A DNA stretch of 64,000 bases from Bacillota bacterium (lineage in GTDB: Bacteria > Bacillota > Clostridia > Clostridiales > Clostridiaceae). Shown in pieces: positions 35,120 to 42,705 of the stretch. The position numbers were made by a program, and so were the translations under genes. How positions within the stretch are numbered: position 1 is the first letter of the stretch; every line of letters starts with the position of its first letter. The notes below the pieces were generated by a model. The model searched no databases and was not told the origin of the DNA. It saw nothing but the letters and a program-made list of their open reading frames with translations. The DNA lies in contig JAJXWH010000007.1 in NCBI GenBank assembly GCA_021781745.1, positions 62,001 through 126,000 of the forward strand, in the 5' to 3' direction.

Positions 35120-35635
35120 ATGTTGACAGCTACTGAAGAGAGATTATTGAAATATATTGAAGACAAAGCAAGAGCTAATATTAAAGGAAAAACATTTTAT
35201 AAAATGACTGATGTATTAGAACATGCATTTTGGATATCAGAAGAGAAAGCCTATGAAGTTTTAAAAAATATAATTTCAAGAAAGAATATTGGAAATTCTA
35301 AAGAAGCAATCGTAAATGAGTATATAGATATGCTTAAAAAAGGATATGGATCTATACAAGAACAAGTAGATGTCTTTGGCGGAGATAAATTATCTAGTGT
35401 AATATTTGCAGCTGAAAGAAGATTGAAGCAGTTTCCAGGAGGAACATTTTTTGATATTCTTAGAGATGTTTATAAGATACCAGATGATGAAATAATGCAG
35501 GTAACTGAAAAATATTTAATATATATGAATTCCCCAATGTTTTCATATAGATTGGAAAAAGAAACCTTTCATAGATTCCTTGAAGAAAATTTAGATGAAT
35601 TAGATAAACAGTTTAATAGATTTGTAAATTTATAG
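35120..35635 (+). CDS. Unrecognised cytoplasmic protein at the end of the cobalamin operon
   Basis: 171 aa, 18 bp after cobQ with GAGGTGG before ATG 35120, so probably cotranscribed. It is helical and charged, with no membrane segment, no signal peptide and no Cys. The N-terminal part (LTATEERLLKYIEDKARANI, then FYKMTDVLEHAFWISEEKAY) could be a helix-turn-helix. The middle has GYGSIQEQVDVFGGDKLSSV and RRLKQFPGGTFFDILRDVYK. I do not recognise a family. Location suggests a link to cobalamin synthesis or simple operon read-through. Confidence 0.65.
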   Translation: MLTATEERLLKYIEDKARANIKGKTFYKMTDVLEHAFWISEEKAYEVLKNIISRKNIGNSKEAIVNEYIDMLKKGYGSIQEQVDVFGGDKLSSVIFAAERRLKQFPGGTFFDILRDVYKIPDDEIMQVTEKYLIYMNSPMFSYRLEKETFHRFLEENLDELDKQFNRFVNL

Positions 35636-35674
35636 AGATGATATTAGAATTAAGTTAGATTTTTAGGAAAAATA

Positions 35675-35762
35675 TATAAACAAGCACTTTTGTAAGTATA
35701 ACTGATAATGTATTTTAAAATTATTTTTATCAATAGTACTTACGAAAGTGCTTGTTTATATT
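35675..35762. terminator. Bidirectional hairpin terminator
   Basis: AAACAAGCACTTTTGTAAGTA (35678-35698) pairs with TACTTACGAAAGTGCTTGTTT (35737-35757) across a ~38-nt AT loop. It lies between converging genes. Confidence 0.75.
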
Positions 35763-35767
35763 TAATG

Positions 35768-36838
35768 CTAAAGTAATGTATTGTATAAAATATATCTAAA
35801 ATTACTAATAAGTTCATAGGCATTATCATAATCAAAGACATTCATATAGGATTTAACTTTTTGTAATAATGATATTTGATTATTTGATAAGTTATAATTT
35901 AATAAAAGATTCAAAGATTCACTTGCAGAATCTAAATCAAAATTATCTATAGCATTAGCAGTGTCACCAATTAAATCAAATAAGTCTTCAACGTTATAGT
36001 TTGTGATCTTAGGACTCGAGTTTGTAGATTCTTCTGGCAATGCAGACTTAATGTTATTTAGCAGGTTATTGTAAGAATTTAGAAGAAAATTAACATTTTC
36101 CAAAATAAATTTCATATCATTACTTGTGCCTGCTTTTTCGTGACGTTTAGCTAACGCTGATAGATTTGAATCTCCTATTATTTCCGCGACAGTTTTTAAT
36201 GCATGAACTTCTATAGTATAGTTCTCGATATCATTATTATTTGCAAAATCCCTTAATATATTAATCTTATTTTTGCCATCATAATAAGCTACTGAAAGTA
36301 ATGAAAGATAGTTATTTATGTTTCCTCCACAGTTTTGAATAGCTTTTTCTGTATCCACACCTTGAATTTCTATGTTATTAAATTCTTTAGTGTAATCTTC
36401 GGTAATGTTTGTTTCTACTATATATTTTCTTGGCAGATAAGTTCTAAGAAATTTATTCAATTTTCTTATTTCAATTGGCTTTTCTAAAAAATCGTTAAAT
36501 CCATTTTTTATGTACATAGAGCATATATTTGGAGATGTATTTGCCGTGAGAGCAATTATAACAACGTTTTTAAAATATTCATCATTCATTTTTCTGATCT
36601 TTTTTGTTGTTTCAATACCATCTATTTCAGGCATAACATGATCCATAAATATAATATCATATCTGTTGGACTTAAGAAGATTTATGCATTCTAAACCACT
36701 TTTTGCCGTTGAAATATTCATACCATAAGTTTTCATTAAATCTTTCTCGATTTTTAGTGTTACATTACTATCGTCAACAATTAAAATTTTAGCTTCTTTA
36801 GCAATAAAATGCTTAATAATATTATTTCGTTCATTCAT
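35768..36838 (-). CDS. Receiver-HPt protein
   Basis: 356 aa. The receiver domain (about 14-130) has acidic ILIVDDSNVTLK, phospho-acceptor in YDIIFMDHVMPEIDG, and K in FLEKPIEI. An HPt domain at about 160-260 has phospho-His in IEVHALKTVAEIIGDSNLS (HxLK). The last ~70 residues are helical. The HPt suggests a place in a multi-step phosphorelay, but no hybrid kinase is near. Its start overlaps the stop of the upstream HD-GYP gene by 1 bp (36838), so the two are coupled. Confidence 0.88.
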   Translation of the reverse strand: MNERNNIIKHFIAKEAKILIVDDSNVTLKIEKDLMKTYGMNISTAKSGLECINLLKSNRYDIIFMDHVMPEIDGIETTKKIRKMNDEYFKNVVIIALTANTSPNICSMYIKNGFNDFLEKPIEIRKLNKFLRTYLPRKYIVETNITEDYTKEFNNIEIQGVDTEKAIQNCGGNINNYLSLLSVAYYDGKNKINILRDFANNNDIENYTIEVHALKTVAEIIGDSNLSALAKRHEKAGTSNDMKFILENVNFLLNSYNNLLNNIKSALPEESTNSSPKITNYNVEDLFDLIGDTANAIDNFDLDSASESLNLLLNYNLSNNQISLLQKVKSYMNVFDYDNAYELISNFRYILYNTLL

Positions 36839-37902
36839 TACTCCATAGCCTCCAATTTTTGATTATATAATTGCGATATTTTACTAAACGTACTGTTTAT
36901 GGAATTGAATACGTCTACAATGCAAGGTTCAAAATGAGTTCCAGCAGCATCTATAATTATTTCTGCAGCCTTTTCATGAGTAAATGGCTTTTTATAAGGT
37001 CTCTCTGATGTAAGTGCATCGTAAACATCAGCAATTGCCATGATTCTAGCACATAATGGTATAGAATACTTAGATAGACCAGATGGATAACCTGTACCAT
37101 CCCATTTTTCATGATGACAAAGTGCCATATCTTTAGCTACGTATAAAAAACTTTCATCGTCAGTTGCATCTATTAATTTTTGAAGAGCCATACCACCTAA
37201 AGTTGTATGCTGTTTCATATAATCACGTTCAGCTTCATCATAATTACCTTGTTTTAATAAAATGCTATCTGATATACCTATCTTTCCTATATCGTGAAGC
37301 GGTGCTGAGCGAATAATATTACGAATATATTCATCAGTTAAAATATCAGAATATAGACTGGCTTCAGACATGGCATATACAAGAATTTCGAGATATTTGG
37401 CAGTTCTTTTAATATGTCCACCTGTTTCGCCATCCCGACATTCAACCAATTCTGCTAAACCAATAACCATGCTATCTTGTAAGTTTTCAATTGTTTCTGT
37501 TTTTTCTCTAACGAGAGTTTCTAGATTTTTTCTATAACTTGCAAGTTCAAGATGAATCTTTATTCTACTTAGCATTAATTCAGGTACAAAGGGCTTTCCA
37601 ATAAAATCCACAGCACCAAGTTTAAGGCACTTTAATTCACTTTCAGTATCATTAACAGCTGTCAAAAAAATTACGGGTATTTTACTTAATCTGTCAATTG
37701 ATTTGATTGTATTGAGGATTTCATATCCATTAATACCAGGCATTTTAATGTCAAGTAATATCAAGTCTGGTGTAATTTTTAATAAAAACTTCATTGTTTG
37801 GACAGCAGAAGTTAACAAAGTTACTTTATAATGAGGTTTTAATGATTGTTCTGCAAATTTTAAATTTGTTACGTTATCATCTACAATTAATATATGTTCC
37901 AT
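36838..37902 (-). CDS. Response regulator with HD-GYP phosphodiesterase domain
   Basis: 354 aa. The N-terminal receiver (about 1-120) has ILIVDDNVTNLKFAEQSL and LILLDIKMPGINGYE (phospho-Asp). A linker coiled coil follows, then an HD-GYP domain (about 150-345): RTAKYLEILV, PLHDIGKIGISDSIL (HD), LCHHEKWDGTGYPSGL (HHExxDGxGYP) and IMAIADVYDALTSERPYKK. It is likely a c-di-GMP phosphodiesterase of the RpfG type. AGGGGTG precedes the start. The partner REC-HPt gene follows with a 1-bp overlap. A GGCACAATC-family repeat ends 26 bp upstream of the start. Confidence 0.92.
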   Translation of the reverse strand: MEHILIVDDNVTNLKFAEQSLKPHYKVTLLTSAVQTMKFLLKITPDLILLDIKMPGINGYEILNTIKSIDRLSKIPVIFLTAVNDTESELKCLKLGAVDFIGKPFVPELMLSRIKIHLELASYRKNLETLVREKTETIENLQDSMVIGLAELVECRDGETGGHIKRTAKYLEILVYAMSEASLYSDILTDEYIRNIIRSAPLHDIGKIGISDSILLKQGNYDEAERDYMKQHTTLGGMALQKLIDATDDESFLYVAKDMALCHHEKWDGTGYPSGLSKYSIPLCARIMAIADVYDALTSERPYKKPFTHEKAAEIIIDAAGTHFEPCIVDVFNSINSTFSKISQLYNQKLEAME

Positions 37903-37928
37903 AAAACACCCCTCTTACTCTTAATTAA

Positions 37929-37984
37929 GGCATATGATAGAAATTAGGTTTGGCAGATTGACTTATTATTTTTTTGATTGTGCC
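37929..37984 (-). repeat. GGCACAATC-family repeat, copy A (short, 56 nt)
   Basis: On the minus strand it reads GGCACAATCAAAAAAATAAT, then AAGTCAATCTGCCAAACCTA, and ends in CATATGCC. It matches the 5' part of copy C (59085-59243). It lies 26 bp before the HD-GYP start. Confidence 0.65.
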
Positions 37985-38165
37985 TAGCATAAATTAGTAT
38001 AATAACTTAAATTAAAATACTATAATAATATATTATCAGAAATATGGAAAAATGTAAAAGATAATGTAAATTGATGCAATAAAGTCAACAATTAATTTGT
38101 TAATTATTTATTGCATTATTTAAAAGAAATCAACTCATATTTATCCGCTGAATGCACACAGAGTA

Positions 38166-38212
38166 AGCGACCAGCATCAAATCATAGATATTTGATGTGG
38201 TCGCTTAAGTTC
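38166..38212. terminator. Stable hairpin between the HD-GYP and ytaF genes
   Basis: AAGCGACCAGCATCAAAT (38174-38191) pairs with ATTTGATGTGGTCGCTT (38199-38215) with one mismatch. There is no T tract, so it may be a structural repeat or the end of the ytaF transcript on the minus strand. The 37903-38263 gap otherwise holds only copy A of the GGCACAATC repeat. Confidence 0.5.
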
Positions 38213-38263
38213 GATTAACAAAATTGCAGATTTTGAGTCTCCCTTGTAAGTAGTATATTAAAT

Positions 38264-38890
38264 TTATTTTATAAATCTAAGTATAGCTAATAATATTAGT
38301 AATGCCCCTGAAAGCCAAGATAACTCAAGATTTAATTTTTGTGTGAATTTTCTTCCAAGAAATACACCAAGTGATACGCAAAGAATTCCAACAATAAAAC
38401 AAAGAATTAAAACTTGTGTATAATTAATATTACATAAACTAGAACCAAATCCAACAGCAAGACTGTCTAAAGATAGTGCTAAAGCCAAATATACAGATTC
38501 TTTAATGTTTAAGCATTTAGATTTATCAAAGTCAGCTTTTATTTCATCGGCATACACTTGTAAAACAAATTGAAAATCAAAAATTTTAAAGGTTAATGGT
38601 TTATCTGATTTTGAGCATTTGGAAATATATGACTTAAAGACATATTCAAACAGTCTATATATTCCAAGTAACATTAGAAGTAAAAAGCCTAAGATTATAG
38701 GAAGGTTGTTCGGAAGAAGGCTTTTAATAATAGATCCTATAAACAAAGAAATAGCAAGGGTGCTTGTACATACTAAATTTATTACAATAACAGATGAAGG
38801 TGGTATTCTAATTTTAGAAGTACCATAAGCAATGCTTGCTACAAAGGAATCTATACATAAAGAGGATACTAATAACAAAGATTCAAGCAT
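38264..38890 (-). CDS. ytaF: YtaF-like sporulation membrane protein (MntP family)
   Basis: 208 aa with six predicted helices. It begins LESLLLVSSLCIDSFVASIA and has the repeat LALALSLDSLAVGFGSSLCN. These DSF/DSLAVG halves, each with an acidic residue in the membrane, are typical of the MntP/YtaF family. The central loop (VYADEIKADFDKSKCLNIKE) is the YtaF-type insert. YtaF was named as a sporulation membrane protein in Bacillus. Transport of a divalent cation is likely by homology but not shown. Confidence 0.82.
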   Translation of the reverse strand: MLESLLLVSSLCIDSFVASIAYGTSKIRIPPSSVIVINLVCTSTLAISLFIGSIIKSLLPNNLPIILGFLLLMLLGIYRLFEYVFKSYISKCSKSDKPLTFKIFDFQFVLQVYADEIKADFDKSKCLNIKESVYLALALSLDSLAVGFGSSLCNINYTQVLILCFIVGILCVSLGVFLGRKFTQKLNLELSWLSGALLILLAILRFIK

Positions 38891-39121
38891 AAATATTACC
38901 TCATAAGTTTTAGATACAATTCATAATATGAAAAGAAATTATTATTAGTTACAAATTTAGAGATTTACCTTAATCTAATGATATTCGTATTATTATTAAT
39001 TATTGAAATTGAGGTTATTAAGAATAGTAAATTCATGTTATAATTAAAGTTAGCATGTTAGAGTATTAGAATTTATTATAAACATAGATGAAAAAATAAG
39101 TGATATTTACGGAGGAATAGT

Positions 39122-39937
39122 ATGTATAAATTAATTGCACTAGATATGGATGGAACATTACTTACAACAGATAAAAAAGTGTCTGCAAGAAACAAAAAGG
39201 CTATAAAAGCAGCAGAAGAAAAGGGCGTTAAAATTGTATTAGCATCAGGAAGGCCTTTAGCTGGTCTAACTAAATTCTTAGAAGAATTAGATTTATTAAA
39301 AGATGAAGATTATGTACTTAGCTTTAATGGAGGCTTGGTTCAAAATACAAAAACTAAAAAAATAGTATCGAAGGTTTCTTTAAAAGGTTCTGACTTAAAA
39401 ATTATATATAATATAAGTAAGGAACTTAATATCAATATTCATGCATTTTCTGCAAGTGAAGGACTAATAGCGCCTAAGACTAGCCAATATACTGAATATG
39501 AAGCAACACTAAATGGAATTGACTTTACAATAAAGGACTTCAATGAAATTGATGATGATGAAGATATTATAAAGGTTATGATGATAGACCCTCAGGAAAT
39601 ACTAGATCCAGCAATTGAAAAGCTGCCTAGTGAACTATATGAAAAATATAGCGTATTTAAAAGTGCACCATTTTTCTTAGAATTTACAAACAAGGAAGTT
39701 GACAAAGGATTAGGTTTGAAAAAACTTGGAGAATATCTTGGCATAAAGAGAGAAGAAATAATAGCTTGTGGAGATGCTGGAAATGATTTATCTATGGTAA
39801 AATACGCAGGCCTTGGAGTTGCTATGGATAATGCGACACCAGAAGTTAAAGAAGAAGCAAACTTTATTACTACTTCAAACGATGAAAATGGAGTAGCAAA
39901 TGTAATAGAAAAATTTATTTTAAATGAGAATATGTAG
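39122..39937 (+). CDS. Cof-type HAD-IIB phosphatase
   Basis: 271 aa. YKLIALDMDGTLLTTDKKVS is HAD motif I with nucleophile and acid Asp. VLASGRPLAG is motif II, IACGDAGNDLSMVKYAGLGV is motif IV, and Lys in KGLGLKKLGEYLGI is motif III. A type IIB cap lies between. It belongs to the YidA/Cof sugar-phosphate or flavin phosphatases; the substrate cannot be told. GGAGG lies 9 nt before the ATG. Monocistronic. Confidence 0.9.
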   Translation: MYKLIALDMDGTLLTTDKKVSARNKKAIKAAEEKGVKIVLASGRPLAGLTKFLEELDLLKDEDYVLSFNGGLVQNTKTKKIVSKVSLKGSDLKIIYNISKELNINIHAFSASEGLIAPKTSQYTEYEATLNGIDFTIKDFNEIDDDEDIIKVMMIDPQEILDPAIEKLPSELYEKYSVFKSAPFFLEFTNKEVDKGLGLKKLGEYLGIKREEIIACGDAGNDLSMVKYAGLGVAMDNATPEVKEEANFITTSNDENGVANVIEKFILNENM

Positions 39938-40107
39938 TATCTTTATTTATATTATGAAGAGAAATAAAATTGTATTTGTAAAATAAAATTAATTTAATAG
40001 TGATATTTTACTAAGGAAATTTACTTGATTTTCGATAGTATATATAAGATATTTCGTATAAGTTTAAGAGTAATGAGTACTTGGGGAAGTTTTAGGGAGG
40101 AAATAAG

Positions 40108-40143
40108 TTGGATTTTGAGTCGATAGAAATTAAGGAAATTTAA
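40108..40143 (+). CDS. Possible 11-codon leader ORF
   Basis: GGGAGGAAATAAG precedes TTG 40108, which opens MDFESIEIKEI and stops at TAA 40141-40143, just before the SPASM fragment. It may be the start of the lost gene, cut off by mutation, or a leader peptide. Weak evidence. Confidence 0.3.
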   Translation: MDFESIEIKEI

Positions 40144-40150
40144 TATATAT

Positions 40151-40729
40151 GTGCAGGCAAATACAGTAATAATGAAATATAATTATAAAGGTATTTCTGA
40201 CATACAAAATTATACATATGAATTAACAGGGGTAATAGGAAAAGTTGATATCATAAGAGATATTGGATTTTCTAAAAAGCATATATTTCAAAAAGAGTTA
40301 TATGAATTGCATGATAGGGTAAAGACTTCGGCAAAGTTTATGCCGGTAAATAAAGAAAAATTATTAAGAAATTATTCAGGAAATAGCTGTTGGCAAGGAA
40401 AAATAAATATCACTTGTGATGGTAATGTTGGGCCGTGCATTATGCAAAATAGATTTATAAACAATGAGTATAATGTAAGAGAACATAAATTAAGCAATAT
40501 ATTAAGTGATTATGTAATTCCTGAATTTTGGATATTGTCAAAAGATTATATTGATGTCTGTAAAGATTGTGAATATAGATATGTATGCAATGATTGCAGA
40601 CCAATGAATATAGGAGGAAATAATAAATATTCAAAGGGAAAGTTTTGTAAATACAATCCGTATATAGGAAAATGGGAAAACTATAGCGATTTTAGGGGGG
40701 ATACAAGCTATGAGGTTAGTCCCGATTGA
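40151..40729 (+). pseudogene. SPASM domain of a radical SAM peptide maturase, lacking its radical SAM core
   Basis: The 192-codon frame starts at GTG 40151 with no ribosome binding site. It carries NSCWQGKINITCDGNVGPCI and then CKDCEYRYVCNDCRP and FCKYNPYIGKW. These are the cysteine pairs of a SPASM auxiliary [4Fe-4S] domain, closest in my judgement to the Cys-rich peptide maturases of clostridia (CcpM-like). The CxxxCxxC radical SAM core that should precede it is absent in all frames of 39938-40150, and no precursor peptide was seen. The end overlaps the HD-GYP start by 20 bp. A remnant, or a stand-alone SPASM protein. Confidence 0.6.
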
Positions 40730-41819
40730 AAATGTAAGACCAAATACAGTCCTTGGTAAATCATTATATGATGTTGACGGTAGAATTTTATTAAGAGCCG
40801 GAGTGGTTTTAAAGGAAAATACAATTGCTAAAATAAAACAAATAAATATTTTATCTATTTACATTGTTGATAAGTATAGTGATGAAGAAATTGACGATAT
40901 TATTAAGCCAGAACTAAGACAAAAGGCAATTATATCAATAAAAGAGGCCTTTTCAAATATAGGAAGACTAAATTCAAATAATGCAGTAAGAAGCAAAGAA
41001 AGTGATTATACCTGGCAGGAACAGAGTTATTTTTATAATATTGGTAAAATGGCTGTTAGTTTAATAGATGATATATTGAATCATAAAGATGTAATGCTTG
41101 CACTAGTAGATATTAGAAGCATGAATAATTATTTATATTCCCATTGTGTAAATGTTGCTGTAATATCTCTTACACTGGGTATAGCATTTCAACTTCCTAA
41201 AAAGAAATTAGAAGCTTTATGCATAGGAGCATTAATTCACGATATTGGGAAATCAATGCTCCCAAGGGAAGTTTTAGACAAACAAGGAAAGCTGAGTGAT
41301 GAGGAAAAAGAAATTATTAAACAGCACCCGCGTCTTGGTTATAAGTATTTATCAAATACCTATAACATTAATAGCTTAAGTAAAATTGTAGTTCTTCAAC
41401 ATCATGAAAGACCTGATGGAAAAGGATTTCCTGATGGATTAACTAAAGATAACATTATTGATTTAAGTAACATTGTAAGTATTGCTAATGCTTACGATAA
41501 CTTATCCACTGATTTGCCTGAAAAAAGAGCAATGTTTCCAAGTGATGTTTTAGAGTACTTAATGTAAAATGCCGGAACAATGTTTGATTATAATATAGTT
41601 AATACATTTTGCAGAATAGTAATTCCATTTCCAAAGGGAACAATTGTAGAAATTAGTACAGGCGAAACGGCTATAGTACAAGAAACTATGCCTGGTTTTC
41701 CATTAAGGCCTACTGTAAAGATAATTGAAAGTCCTAGAGTTAGCAGAATAGGAGAACAAATTAACTTAATGAAAGAAATTTCAATAGTAATTACCAAAGT
41801 AAAATACGAGGTAGAGTAA
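40710..41819 (+). pseudogene. HD-GYP phosphodiesterase interrupted by an in-frame stop codon
   Basis: Codons from ATG 40710 to 41564 encode 285 residues: a DUF3391-like N-terminus (MRLVPIENVRPNTVLGKSLY) and an HD-GYP domain with ALIHDIGKSMLPREVLD, VLQHHERPDGKGFPDGL and IANAYDNLSTD. At 41565-41567 there is a TAA. The same frame then continues AGTMFDYNIVNTFCRIVIPF to 41819, which is the normal end of this family (about 370 residues). One nonsense mutation therefore splits the gene. The truncated product may keep activity, since the HD-GYP motifs precede the stop. ATG 41580 has no clear ribosome site. AGGGGGG precedes the true start. Confidence 0.85.
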
Positions 41820-41840
41820 TGTAAATACATAACATGTAAT

Positions 41841-42075
41841 TTAGACTTGAGCTATATATCAAACAAAATTATATAAATGTTTACTCCGTGGGGCTATGAA
41901 AATTTCGCTGAAAGTACTAAATGGAGGGTTGCACCACTACTTTTTGCTCCAAATTACATTTGGACAAACAGTAGCGGAACAACCCTCCATTAAATACTTT
42001 TAGCAGCTTATTTTCAAATGCCCACTTCGCAAACATATATATAATTTTTTTGTTTAGATATATGCTTAAGTCTAA
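41841..42075. repeat. 235-nt foldback element (family R2)
   Basis: Almost the whole element is an imperfect palindrome. TTAGACTTGAGC (41841-41852) pairs with GCTTAAGTCTAA at the right end. AAACAAAATTATATAAATGT pairs with ACATATATATAATTTTTTTG, and TAAATGGAGGGTTG pairs with CAACCCTCCATTA. It is similar in size to R1. Its ends resemble those of R3 (ATATGC-TAAGTCTAA). No transposase. Confidence 0.75.
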
Positions 42076-42110
42076 TGAATGTTTTATATTTGTATATTAC
42101 TTAATAAAGT

Positions 42111-42200
42111 AAGGGCTAAGGACAAGCAAGAATGGGACAACTTTTAATGAAGAAATCCTTCAATCCTATTCTCAATGCAACGCTGCGCAAAACAGTTAGT
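42111..42200 (+). repeat. Right half of an R1-type element
   Basis: GGACAAGCAAGAATGGGACAACTT, TGAAGAAAT, TATTCTCAATGCAACGCTGCGCAAAA match 25214-25296 with few changes. The left half and tip of the palindrome are missing. It sits between R2 and R3 in the 41820-42705 non-coding block. Confidence 0.65.
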
Positions 42201-42268
42201 TTTTCTTAACAAAAATATTTATTATTTCGGTAAGCTACCACATAAGTCAAATTAGCATGTTGTTTAAC

Positions 42269-42665
42269 TATATAGATATCCAAAACAAGAACTTGACATA
42301 TACATTAATCTAACTCAAGTAATTTAGCAAATTAATTGAAGGTATAAGTTAAATTCTTAAATTGGGTATCTATATAGATAAAACAACTATAAATTGTACT
42401 TATACTTTGAAATATATCCCAACCAGAAATCAGAATCATTTTTTGCGGAATGTTTCATTAGTAATTTTTATGGCTGTGATTCTTGGCTAGAAGTTGTTCC
42501 AAATGTGCTAGTTCAAAGTTTGTTCTTTGAGGCTAGCATTTTGGGTACAACTTCTAGCCTTAGAATCACCCATAAAAATTCCTTTGAAACTGGAGCAAAA
42601 GAATGATTTTGATTTCGGTGAGTTATATGCATAAGTCTAAGTTATATGTTGTGTATCTATATATA
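42269..42665. repeat. About 396-nt foldback element (family R3, copy 1)
   Basis: Ends TATATAGATA and TATCTATATATA form terminal inverted repeats. The inner 250 nt fold on themselves: CAGAATCATTTTTTGCGGAA against TTCTTTTGCTCC... complement, and GGCTAGAAGTTGTTCC against GGGTACAACTTCTAGCC. It is nearly identical to copy 2 (57973-58367). It encloses a 70-codon frame that I consider a by-product of the palindrome. No transposase. Confidence 0.85.
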
Positions 42666-42705
42666 AATGTTCAAATAGTGTAACTGATATCTTGTAAGTA
42701 AAGTC

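Noticed and set aside
42394..42606. 70-codon ORF in R3 copy 1 (and 58096-58308 in copy 2)
   Set aside because: It lies inside the long palindrome, begins with different codons in the two copies, has no ribosome binding site, and shows equal silent and replacement changes.
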